From: Acidimicrobiales bacterium
GTDB taxonomy: Bacteria > Actinomycetota > Acidimicrobiia > Acidimicrobiales > SHLQ01
Length of the DNA: 7,324 nt
Assembly (NCBI GenBank): GCA_013002375.1
Contig: JABDJW010000013.1
Coordinates: forward strand, 1-7,324
Direction: 5' to 3'
Below are positions 1 to 5,736 of the stretch, in pieces. The position numbers were made by a program, and so were the translations under genes. The notes beneath the pieces are model-generated. The model was given only the letters and a program-made list of their open reading frames with translations, was not told the DNA's origin and searched no databases. The stretch's first letter is position 1, and every line of letters starts with the position of its first letter.

Positions 1-214
1 GGATGTACCAGCCCAAGCCGGCCAGGCCGAGCAGGTCGGCCGGACGGCCGGCGGCGCCGAGGGTGGGAACCACCAAGTTCGAAGGCAGGACGAACAACAG
101 GTAGAGGTACGCGGTCAGGAACGTGACCGCGTCCGGACGCCAGGTGAGGAGCCCGTTCTCGACCTCACTCAGCCGGGTCGAGCGACCGCGGTCGCTGGCC
201 GTGACGGTGGCCAT
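1..214 (-). CDS. O-antigen ligase/polymerase-like membrane protein, N-terminal part (truncated by window edge)
   Basis: Reading the minus strand from the ATG at 214 gives an open frame of 71 codons that continues past base 1. It has a polar head of about 30 residues (MATVTASDRGRSTRLSEVEN), then a hydrophobic stretch (TFLTAYLYLLFVLPSNLVV), the motif PTLGAAGRPADLLGL and a second hydrophobic stretch ending GLGWYI. The 'LPS-LVVP-LGAAGRPADLLGL' pattern is, as I recall, typical of the first helices of actinobacterial O-antigen ligase/polymerase-like proteins (WaaL/Wzy superfamily), which join oligosaccharide units or attach them to an acceptor outside the membrane. The ATG lies 8 bases beyond the stop of the Wzz-like gene, so the two are almost certainly co-transcribed. 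A GGGG about 15 bases upstream is a poor ribosome site, so translational coupling is likely. Only about the first 15% of a usual 400-500-residue protein is present, so the family call rests on one motif and on context. Another multi-pass membrane protein is possible. Confidence 0.72.
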   Translation of the reverse strand, partial: MATVTASDRGRSTRLSEVENGLLTWRPDAVTFLTAYLYLLFVLPSNLVVPTLGAAGRPADLLGLAGLGWYI

Positions 215-222
215 GGTGCGGG

Positions 223-1023
223 CTATCGACCCCAGCGGCCGCGTGGGCCGGTGTCGCCTGCTACCGCTCGTAGATCGGGCTCGTCGGCCGCGGCTGACGC
301 TGGGGCCTGCGGTTCGGGCACGCTGGGCGGGCGCCGCTCGGAGGTGACCGCTGCCGGCGGTTCGACTCGATCGGCCGGCGGGGAAGCTGCGGGCACGCCG
401 GCTGCAGGGGGATCGTCCTTGCGGCGTTTCCAGAACACCATGAGGGCATCGATCAGGTGCACCAACATGACGGCGAAGATCATGCCGGCCACCACGATGG
501 TAATCATCATGCGGGTGCGGCCCGAGGAGATCTCGGTGGCCTCCTGCGGCACGCTGAGGGCCCTCGTCGTATAGACGTCAGGGCGTTCGGGTTGGTACGC
601 CTCTACCTGTTGCTCGATGTAACTCACTGCGGTTCGGGCGGTGTCGAGAGCGACCTGAGCATCATCGTTTTCGGCAATGATCGTGATCCGAGGCGGATCG
701 GTGCCGTCGACGGCGTAGTCATTGGCCAGGCCTTGCTCGTTGAACGTGTTGCGGGCCGTCGGGCTCTGGATGATGTCGATCATGTCGCCTGCGATGTCGA
801 TCACGGAGCGGGCGTTGCAGTCCAAAGGGTTGGCGTCGCGCAGTTCGCCGGTGTTCTGATCGAAGAACTGATCGGGACACAAAATCCGAAGTGATGCCTG
901 CGCCTCGTACGTTGGCTTCAACGAACTCGACACCGAGTAGGCGCTGAAGGCCACCGCTGCGACCAGCGGGAGCGTGAGATACCAGCGACGTACAAGCACG
1001 CCGAGCGTGACCCAGAGGTCCAC
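223..1023 (-). CDS. Wzz-like polysaccharide chain-length determinant / copolymerase, no kinase domain
   Basis: The product is 266 residues from a GTG start at 1023. It has a short cytoplasmic head (MDLWVTLGVLVRRW), a first membrane helix at about 15-32, an outside domain of roughly 140 residues, a second helix at about 172-195, a basic stop (FWKRRK) and a Pro/Ala-rich cytoplasmic tail of about 60 residues. Two helices flanking an extracytoplasmic domain, with 'P-YEAQASLRI' just after helix 1, is the Wzz/polysaccharide copolymerase plan. These proteins set polymer length together with Wzy, and the next gene downstream is a candidate partner. No Walker motifs or tyrosine cluster follow helix 2, so there is no BY-kinase domain. 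The outside domain is short for the family and carries two cysteines (about 49 and 69) that could form a disulfide. The frame stays open to a TTG at 1053, but the GTG has AGGAAGG seven bases upstream, and a candidate promoter would start transcription near 1050. I therefore prefer the GTG. Confidence 0.82.
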   Translation of the reverse strand: MDLWVTLGVLVRRWYLTLPLVAAVAFSAYSVSSSLKPTYEAQASLRILCPDQFFDQNTGELRDANPLDCNARSVIDIAGDMIDIIQSPTARNTFNEQGLANDYAVDGTDPPRITIIAENDDAQVALDTARTAVSYIEQQVEAYQPERPDVYTTRALSVPQEATEISSGRTRMMITIVVAGMIFAVMLVHLIDALMVFWKRRKDDPPAAGVPAASPPADRVEPPAAVTSERRPPSVPEPQAPASAAADEPDLRAVAGDTGPRGRWGR

Positions 1024-1030
1024 GGGAATT

Positions 1031-1037
1031 CCTTCCT
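1031..1037 (-). promoter_or_regulatory. Ribosome binding site deciding the GTG start of the Wzz-like gene
   Basis: The minus strand reads AGGAAGG followed by a 7-base spacer and GTG at 1023. This is a strong Shine-Dalgarno match at good spacing. The upstream in-frame TTG at 1053 has no comparable site. Confidence 0.7.
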
Positions 1038-1056
1038 GGAGGGGAGAATCCAATTC

Positions 1057-1085
1057 AGCTTAACCAGCAATCCCCACACGGTCAG
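1057..1085 (-). promoter_or_regulatory. Candidate sigma-70-type promoter of the Wzz-like/ligase operon
   Basis: On the minus strand CTGACC (1085-1080) and TAAGCT (1062-1057) are separated by 17 bases. They match the actinobacterial housekeeping patterns TTGACN and TANNNT at most positions. The expected start point near 1050 leaves a leader of about 27 bases carrying the AGGAAGG site. This was found by eye; the -35 match is imperfect. Confidence 0.42.
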
Positions 1086-1090
1086 TGGGG
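1072..1090. repeat. Inverted repeat over the -35 region of the Wzz-like promoter
   Basis: CCCCAC (1072-1077) and GTGGGG (1085-1090) form a perfect 6-bp dyad with a 7-base centre. The candidate -35 hexamer lies in the centre and touches the right arm, the layout of a repressor operator. A dyad this short can occur by chance in GC-rich DNA. Confidence 0.35.
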
Positions 1091-1167
1091 CATCCGGCTC
1101 AGATTTTCACAAGAGGGGGGAACGAGCAGTGCCGCCCAGATCCTCCTCGCCCGCGCTTGTACGTGCC

Positions 1168-1194
1168 GCGAAACGCCTCAACCCGGCGAAACGC
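1168..1194. repeat. Tandem GCGAAACGC direct repeat, 18-base period
   Basis: GCGAAACGC occurs at 1168-1176 and again at 1186-1194. Each copy is itself a small dyad (GCG-AAA-CGC). A shortened inverted copy, CGTTTCG, lies at 1260-1266, about 50 bases upstream of the flippase start. Its non-coding position between divergent polysaccharide genes would fit a regulator site. No known regulator motif is recognised. Confidence 0.35.
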
Positions 1195-1314
1195 TACGTT
1201 GATCCGCGCCCAAAAGCACCTCCTGGGCAACGATTGAGGTGGTCGGATGGCCCATCGACCGTTTCGGGGGCGTCGTGACAAGCTTGCTATGCGCTCGTTC
1301 CCGGGCCTGACCTC

Positions 1315-2889
1315 ATGACCAAACCTTCTCCGCCCTCATCTTCGGCGTCATCTTCGGCGGCGCCCGACGCCCCGCCATCCGGAGACCCCTCGGTCGACGA
1401 CGCCGTGGGCCAGCGCACCGACGCATCGTTCGGCACCGCCGCGTTCTGGTCGTACCTGATGGACGGGTCGCGCGTGATCACCAGCCTGGTGGTCACCCTC
1501 ATCCTGGCCTCGCTGCTCGATGCCTCGATCTTCGGTACGGCCACGTGGGCGATCGTGTTCGTGTTGCTCATTCGGCTCGTGCTCCAGAACGGCATGGTGG
1601 CCGCGATCATCCAGCGCGAGGAACTCGAGGATCGCCACCTGGTCGCCGGTTTCTGGATGGTCGTCGCCGTCGCCGCCGTGCTCACCGTGGCCACCTGGTT
1701 CGTCGCACCGCTGGTGGCCGACGCCACCGACGACCCCGCGCTGACCGATGTCCTGCGGGCCCTCGCCGCGCTCGTGCCGATCGGTGCGCTGGGGGTGCTG
1801 CCCGAAGCCATCCAGCGCCGCCGCATGGAGTTCCGGCCACTGGCCATCCGAACGACGACGGGCGTGGTGCTCGGCTCGGTCGTAGCCGTGATCTTGGCCT
1901 ACAGCGGGGCCGGCGTGTGGTCGCTCGTCGCGCAGCAGTTGGTCACCGAGAGTGTTGCCCTCGTCTTGTTGTGGGTCATCACCGACTGGCGGCCGCGCCG
2001 TCGCCCGCAGCGTGCTGCGGTGCTTGATCTCTTCCCGTTCTGGGCGTCGATGTGTGCCGCCGCGATGGGCAGCTTCATGCGCTGGCGGGCCGACACCCTG
2101 CTGATCGCGTTCTTCGTGCCCAACGCGACCGTCGGGCTCTACCGGTTCGCCAGTCGGTTCCCCGAGACGTGGTCCGAGGTCTCGGTGCGCTCACTGCAGA
2201 ACGTGGCCCTCCCCGAGCTGGCTCGCTATCAGAACGACCGAGCCATCTTCCGGGAGCGGGTCATCGCCGTCATCCGGCTGTCGGCCATGATCTCGATTCC
2301 CGCGCTCGGCGTGCTGGCCGGGCTCAGCGAGCCGTTGATCGATCTGGTCGGCGTCGACAAGTGGGGCGATGCCAACATCGGTCTGAAGATCATCGCGGGT
2401 GCAACCGCCGTCAAGGCATTGACCTTCTTCAGCGCGCCGGTGCTCCAGGCGTTGGGTCGGACCGGCCTTTTGGCCGCGCTGACCTGGTTCCATGCCGCGG
2501 TGTCGGTGGGTGTGTTCGTCGGTGTCGGCAAGGCGTTCGAAGATGCCGCGGCGAACGACCAGGTCGATGGCATCGCCCTCGGTCGGCTCGGTGTGCTGGT
2601 CTTCGCGGCGCTGGTCGACGTCGCGGTGGTGAGCCGGGTCGTCGGCGTTTCCGTCCCCGCTGTCGTCGGGGCGATCCTGCCATCGGGGATCGCGGCCGGC
2701 GTGGCCTTCGTGGTGACGACGGTGATCGTGCGGCTGGTCGACGCCCTTCCCGCGATCTTGACCCTGGGTGCCGGCGGCGCGGTCGGAGGATTGGCCATGG
2801 TGGCCGCCTTGCTCACCGTCGAATCACAAGCCCGTGACTTCGCCGCCAAAGCCCCCGTTGTGGGGAAGTACTTCGCCGTCAGGTCCTAG
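1315..2889 (+). CDS. Polysaccharide flippase (Wzx-like, PST family of the MOP superfamily)
   Basis: The 524-residue protein has a Ser/Pro/Ala/Asp-rich cytoplasmic head of about 38 residues, then hydrophobic segments along its whole length consistent with 12-14 helices. The first is near 52-69 and the last near 483-501. Family marks include FGTATWAIVF in helix 2, the QNGM-AAIIQR segment (91-101), the AIQRRRMEFRPLA loop (165-177) and GAGVWSLVAQQL (198-209), a signature of Wzx/ExoT/AmsL-type oligosaccharide flippases. Such proteins move lipid-linked oligosaccharide across the cytoplasmic membrane. Length and hydropathy fit an intact member. The ATG at 1315 is the only start: an in-frame TGA lies at 1276-1278 and no other start codon falls between. 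There is no recognisable Shine-Dalgarno site, so initiation is weak or nearly leaderless. The stop overlaps the stop of the convergent sulfotransferase gene. Substrate specificity cannot be read from the sequence. Confidence 0.9.
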   Translation: MTKPSPPSSSASSSAAPDAPPSGDPSVDDAVGQRTDASFGTAAFWSYLMDGSRVITSLVVTLILASLLDASIFGTATWAIVFVLLIRLVLQNGMVAAIIQREELEDRHLVAGFWMVVAVAAVLTVATWFVAPLVADATDDPALTDVLRALAALVPIGALGVLPEAIQRRRMEFRPLAIRTTTGVVLGSVVAVILAYSGAGVWSLVAQQLVTESVALVLLWVITDWRPRRRPQRAAVLDLFPFWASMCAAAMGSFMRWRADTLLIAFFVPNATVGLYRFASRFPETWSEVSVRSLQNVALPELARYQNDRAIFRERVIAVIRLSAMISIPALGVLAGLSEPLIDLVGVDKWGDANIGLKIIAGATAVKALTFFSAPVLQALGRTGLLAALTWFHAAVSVGVFVGVGKAFEDAAANDQVDGIALGRLGVLVFAALVDVAVVSRVVGVSVPAVVGAILPSGIAAGVAFVVTTVIVRLVDALPAILTLGAGGAVGGLAMVAALLTVESQARDFAAKAPVVGKYFAVRS

Positions 2890-3758
2890 GCCGCGTGGTA
2901 ACCGTGGCGTTCGAGCAGCTCCGATCGGAGGCGGCTGAGCACCACGAGTTCCGCGTCGGCCAGAAAGGCTTCGCTGCGTTCGGGCTGCACGAAGTCGGTG
3001 GCGCCGGGCCGGATCCACGGCGATAGATCGCAGTGGGCGGCCATCGATTTCAGCGTGGTCTGGGGGTCGGCCAGCAGGTGTTCGAACCGAACCTCCAGCA
3101 CCTGATCACCGAGCGGCGTCAAGCGCGCATCGGCTTCGTCGAGGTAGGTGGCCCACAGGTCGAGGGCTCGTTCGTGGTCGGCGACCGCCATCGTCATCTG
3201 CTGGCGGGCCCGGCGGGGCAGGAACTGGTAGCGCCAGCGCTGCCGCTCGTAGTCGATCGCCGTGCGCCGTCGGGCCGCGAGGGTCTGGCGGTGGATGCTG
3301 TTGGCCACGTCCACGCCGTGCCGGGTCACGTGGACCAGCCGGGCATCGGGGAACAGTTCGAGCCACAGTGGGATGGTGAACGCTCCGCCCACCTCTCGCC
3401 AGCCCCAGGGCCGGGCGAGGCCGGTCAGCGAACGAATCCGCAGATAGTCGATCGGGCCGAGATACTCGGCCACGCGCGGCGACAGGCAGGCGGTGGTGAA
3501 ATAGTCGACCGCCACACCCGCGGTCACGGGATCGTCGACCAGCGAGCGGACGCCCGCCGGTGAGATCCAGGTGGCCCCGGCCTCGGCAAAGGCCCACTGG
3601 CTGAGTCGGGGGAAGAACGCCGACTCGGTTGAGGTACCGGGGGCCCAACCGGTGAACAGGCCGCCGTTGGCCAGGAGTTCGGTGACGAGTCCGGTGCCGG
3701 AGTAGGGCATGCCCACCACGATGACGGGTGGGCGGGAAAGCTCGAATGTGCGGGGCAT
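2886..3758 (-). CDS. Sulfotransferase-family protein ST1 with altered PAPS-binding motifs
   Basis: The 290-residue protein is soluble, with no signal peptide. Sulfotransferases move the sulfuryl group from PAPS to a hydroxyl or amine on a sugar, lipid or other acceptor. Family features are PPVIVVGMPYSGTG (10-23) at the 5'-phosphosulfate loop, WGWREVGG (118-125), LVHVTRHGVDVANS (141-154) at the 3'-phosphate site, and RFEHLLADP (224-232). It aligns along its length with ST3, sharing RSLT, PWGW, HVTRHGVDVA and LLADP. The usual loop GM-RSGTS is here GMPYSGTG (Arg to Tyr at 19, Ser to Gly at 23), and ST3's WGWKDPR is WGWREVG, losing Lys, Asp, Pro and Arg. The enzyme may therefore bind PAPS differently, use another donor, or be inactive, although the frame is intact. 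The ATG at 3758 has GGAGG five bases upstream. The gene converges on the flippase, is divergent from the glycosyltransferase, and has its own candidate promoter. Confidence 0.85.
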   Translation of the reverse strand: MPRTFELSRPPVIVVGMPYSGTGLVTELLANGGLFTGWAPGTSTESAFFPRLSQWAFAEAGATWISPAGVRSLVDDPVTAGVAVDYFTTACLSPRVAEYLGPIDYLRIRSLTGLARPWGWREVGGAFTIPLWLELFPDARLVHVTRHGVDVANSIHRQTLAARRRTAIDYERQRWRYQFLPRRARQQMTMAVADHERALDLWATYLDEADARLTPLGDQVLEVRFEHLLADPQTTLKSMAAHCDLSPWIRPGATDFVQPERSEAFLADAELVVLSRLRSELLERHGYHAA

Positions 3759-3763
3759 TCATG

Positions 3764-3768
3764 CCTCC
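3764..3768 (-). promoter_or_regulatory. Ribosome binding site of ST1
   Basis: GGAGG on the minus strand lies 5 bases from the ATG at 3758. Another ATG at 3762 is in a different frame and too close to the site, so it is not the start. Confidence 0.6.
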
Positions 3769-3798
3769 AGGTGAGGCTCCACCCACGAGCCGTCGACC

Positions 3799-3827
3799 AG
3801 GCTAGACGTCGGGGAGTGGTACATCAA
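3799..3827 (-). promoter_or_regulatory. Candidate promoter of ST1
   Basis: The minus strand has TTGATG (3827-3822), 17 bases, then TAGCCT (3804-3799), a fair match to TTGACN-N17-TANNNT. Transcription would start near 3792, giving a leader of about 34 bases with the GGAGG site. The promoter lies inside the 128-base divergent spacer shared with the glycosyltransferase. Confidence 0.5.
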
Positions 3828-3886
3828 TCACCCTTCGCGCGAATTTGAGCCACGCGGCCCACGTCCTTTGCGGGCACACTTGAGCC

Positions 3887-4855
3887 GTGACGAGTTCCCC
3901 CGCCGGTCACGGGTCCGAATCCCAGCCGCGCCCTGACGTCTCGATTCTCATCGTGACCTACAACAGCGCCGACATGATCGAACGCTGCCTCGATTCGGTT
4001 GCCGCCCACACCTCGACCGCGAGCTACGAGATCGTGATCGTCGACAACGATTCGCCCGACGACACCGCCGGCGTCGTCAAAGCCGGCTACCCCGAGGTCG
4101 TGCTCGACGCGACGGGGGAGAACCTCGGGTTCGGGAAGGGCATGAACCGCGCCGCCCGGCAGGCGACCGGGGAATACCTGCTGCTGTTGAACCCCGACAC
4201 CGAGTTGCGCAGCCCCGCCATCGACAACCTGGTCGCGTTCGCCCGCGCGAACCCGGGCCATGGGCTGTACGGCGGGCGGACCGTGACACCGGACGGTGAA
4301 CTCGATCCGGTCAGCTGCCTCGGCCTCCCCACCGTTTGGAGCACGACGTGTTTCGGTCTCGGGTTGAGCACGATCTTCAAAGGATCGACGTTGTTCGATC
4401 CCGAGAGCCTTGGTGATTGGCAACGCGACTCGGTGCGAGAGGTGCCGATGATCACCGGCTGCCTCGAGCTCATCGAGCGCGAGGCGTGGGATCGCCTCGG
4501 CGGTTTCGACGAGCGCTACTGGATGTATTGCGAGGACACCGATCTTTCCCGGCGGGCCCGGGATCTCGGCTACCGGCCGATCGTCACCCCCGACGCCGAG
4601 GTCATGCACGAACTCGGTGCGTCGTCGGGCGATCGCACCAAGATGCTGCTGATCATGTTCCGGGGCAAGGCCACCTACCTGCGCACCCATTTCTCGGGTT
4701 GGAGGCAGGCGGTGACGATGGCGATGCTGCAGGCGGGCGTTCTCCTGCGGGCAGTCGGGCAGGCGGTGAGCGCGATCATCGGCCGCAAGCCGCTGGCCGA
4801 GCAGCACTACGTGAACTTGGTGAAGCGACGCAAGGAATGGACGCCCGGCTACTAG
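3887..4855 (+). CDS. Family 2 glycosyltransferase (GT-A fold, rhamnosyltransferase/WbbL-like)
   Basis: The 322-residue protein transfers a sugar from a nucleotide donor to a growing, probably lipid-linked, oligosaccharide at the inner face of the membrane. Motifs in order: DVSILIVTYNSADMIERCL (17-35), the nucleotide-binding strand; VDNDSPDD (52-59); ENLGFGKGMNRAA (78-90); LLLLNPDTEL (98-107), with the metal-binding DXD-like NPDTE; MITGCLELIERE (188-199); and GGFDERYWMYCEDTDLSRR (205-223), with the acidic ED pair near the catalytic base, then His241. The ENxGFxxGxN and YxEDxDL patterns are typical of GT2 rhamnosyltransferase-like enzymes, but the sugar cannot be assigned. A hydrophobic segment at about 274-298 may tether the C-terminus to the membrane. 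GTG at 3887 is fixed because an in-frame TGA at 3881-3883 precedes it and the fold begins at residue 18. No clear Shine-Dalgarno site is visible. The gene ends 9 bases from the convergent stop of ST2. Confidence 0.92.
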   Translation: MTSSPAGHGSESQPRPDVSILIVTYNSADMIERCLDSVAAHTSTASYEIVIVDNDSPDDTAGVVKAGYPEVVLDATGENLGFGKGMNRAARQATGEYLLLLNPDTELRSPAIDNLVAFARANPGHGLYGGRTVTPDGELDPVSCLGLPTVWSTTCFGLGLSTIFKGSTLFDPESLGDWQRDSVREVPMITGCLELIEREAWDRLGGFDERYWMYCEDTDLSRRARDLGYRPIVTPDAEVMHELGASSGDRTKMLLIMFRGKATYLRTHFSGWRQAVTMAMLQAGVLLRAVGQAVSAIIGRKPLAEQHYVNLVKRRKEWTPGY

Positions 4856-4864
4856 CGAGCCGAT

Positions 4865-5734
4865 TCAGCTCGACGGATTCAGGTCGACCGTGAAGCCCCA
4901 GCGGGCGATGCCCTCGAGTTGGTCGGGACGAAAGTGGCCCAAGTCGTAGTTCTTGTAGCGGCCCACGGTCTCGGGCGTGCCGACCAACTCCGCGTACTGG
5001 CTGATGCGGGCGGGGGAGTCATCGAGGCCGAGGAAGCTGACGAGCTTCGTGATCTCCGGTTCGGGATCGCGGATGAGTCGCTCGTAGTCCAGCGAGTAGA
5101 AGCGATCGCGCAGTAGCTCCGGGCCGAGGCGGTGGGCCCGTTCGGTGGCGTGGAGCCACAGATCGACTTGGGCGATCTGGATGCCCTTGGCATCGGCCGG
5201 CACGTCGATGTCGAAGAAGGGAGCCCAGTTGTTGAGTTGCTGCAGGTTCTGGGTGAACGCCATGTCGAGCGGGTGACGCATCACGTAGACGAAACGTAGA
5301 CCGGGATGCAGCTGGCGGAGTTGGGGGAGGAAGAGGTGGGTGTTCGGCTCCTTGTAGCCCCACGCCACCGCGCCCTTTTTCGGACCTCGTTCGCGGACCG
5401 CGCCCAAGGCGTAGCGGAGGCGGCGCGCCAGGTTCGGGTGTTCGGTGGTGAGCGCAGCCCGCCAGACCGCAGCGAGATCGGTGACACCGGCATCGCCCAA
5501 CAGGAAACGTTGGACCCGCTCGAAGGTGGCCAGAATCTCGGCATCGGACGCGGCCCGCATGTGGCGCGGCCGGTTCATCAGCATCGAGACGGTGAGGTTG
5601 TCGTTCGGGATATTGAGGTTCGAGCCGAGATGGACGTCGGCGGCCATCAGGATCGCGCCGATGACCCGGGTGCCCGAGCCACCCAGTGCTCCGACGACGA
5701 TCGGTCGGGCGGCGAAGTCGGCGTTGGTCGACAT
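4865..5734 (-). CDS. PAPS-dependent sulfotransferase ST2 (GGSGTR-type branch)
   Basis: The 289-residue protein is soluble, without a signal peptide. The N-terminal PIVVGALGGSGTRVIGAIL (11-29) carries the phosphosulfate loop in the GGSGTR form rather than the RSGTS form of ST3. WGYKEPNTHLFLPQL (125-139) supplies the conserved Lys and Pro. FVYVMRHPLDMAFTQN (148-163) is the 3'-phosphate site with Arg, Pro and Asp, and LDYERLIRDP (215-224) the next strand. The C-terminal GRYKNYDLGHF (258-268) is also common in this branch. All motifs look intact, so I expect an active enzyme transferring sulfate from PAPS, with unknown acceptor. Outside these motifs it shows little likeness to ST1 and ST3. The ATG at 5734 lies two bases after the ST3 stop, with GAGG seven bases upstream inside the end of ST3, so the two are translationally coupled. 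The TGA at 4865-4867 faces the glycosyltransferase stop across 9 bases with no terminator visible between them. Confidence 0.86.
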   Translation of the reverse strand: MSTNADFAARPIVVGALGGSGTRVIGAILMAADVHLGSNLNIPNDNLTVSMLMNRPRHMRAASDAEILATFERVQRFLLGDAGVTDLAAVWRAALTTEHPNLARRLRYALGAVRERGPKKGAVAWGYKEPNTHLFLPQLRQLHPGLRFVYVMRHPLDMAFTQNLQQLNNWAPFFDIDVPADAKGIQIAQVDLWLHATERAHRLGPELLRDRFYSLDYERLIRDPEPEITKLVSFLGLDDSPARISQYAELVGTPETVGRYKNYDLGHFRPDQLEGIARWGFTVDLNPSS

Positions 5735-5736
5735 CG

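Larger units (their letters stand above)
1024..1314. other. Divergent intergenic region between the Wzz-like and flippase genes
   Basis: I see no convincing gene in these 291 bases. Besides the promoter and dyad near the left end, they hold two direct copies of GCGAAACGC (1168-1176 and 1186-1194) and an inverted CGTTTCG (1260-1266). For the plus-strand flippase, the only hint of a promoter is TGCTAT at 1285-1290, a weak -10 match with no good -35. A 60-codon minus-strand open frame (1099-1281) needs a TTG start, is Arg-rich without a recognisable motif, and is probably not a gene. Confidence 0.6.
3759..3886. other. Divergent spacer between ST1 and the glycosyltransferase
   Basis: This 128-base non-coding spacer holds the ST1 promoter candidate and TTGAGCC twice in direct orientation (3845-3851 and 3880-3886), the second copy touching the GTG start of the glycosyltransferase. 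I could not pick a convincing plus-strand promoter for the glycosyltransferase. Confidence 0.5.

Noticed and set aside
1024..1053. Ten-residue extension of the Wzz-like protein from TTG 1053
   Set aside because: No ribosome site for the TTG, a strong one for GTG 1023, and the candidate transcript start lies downstream of the TTG.
1099..1281. Small minus-strand open frame of 60 codons in the Wzz/flippase spacer
   Set aside because: TTG start, Arg-rich low-information product and no motif; more likely non-coding.
3824..4807. Minus-strand open frame of 327 codons antisense to the glycosyltransferase
   Set aside because: The opposite strand encodes an unmistakable GT2 enzyme. The minus-strand product is His/Arg/Gly-rich without family motifs.
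4856..4864. Bidirectional terminator between the glycosyltransferase and ST2
   Set aside because: Only 9 bases separate the stops, with no GC hairpin followed by a T-run on either strand.
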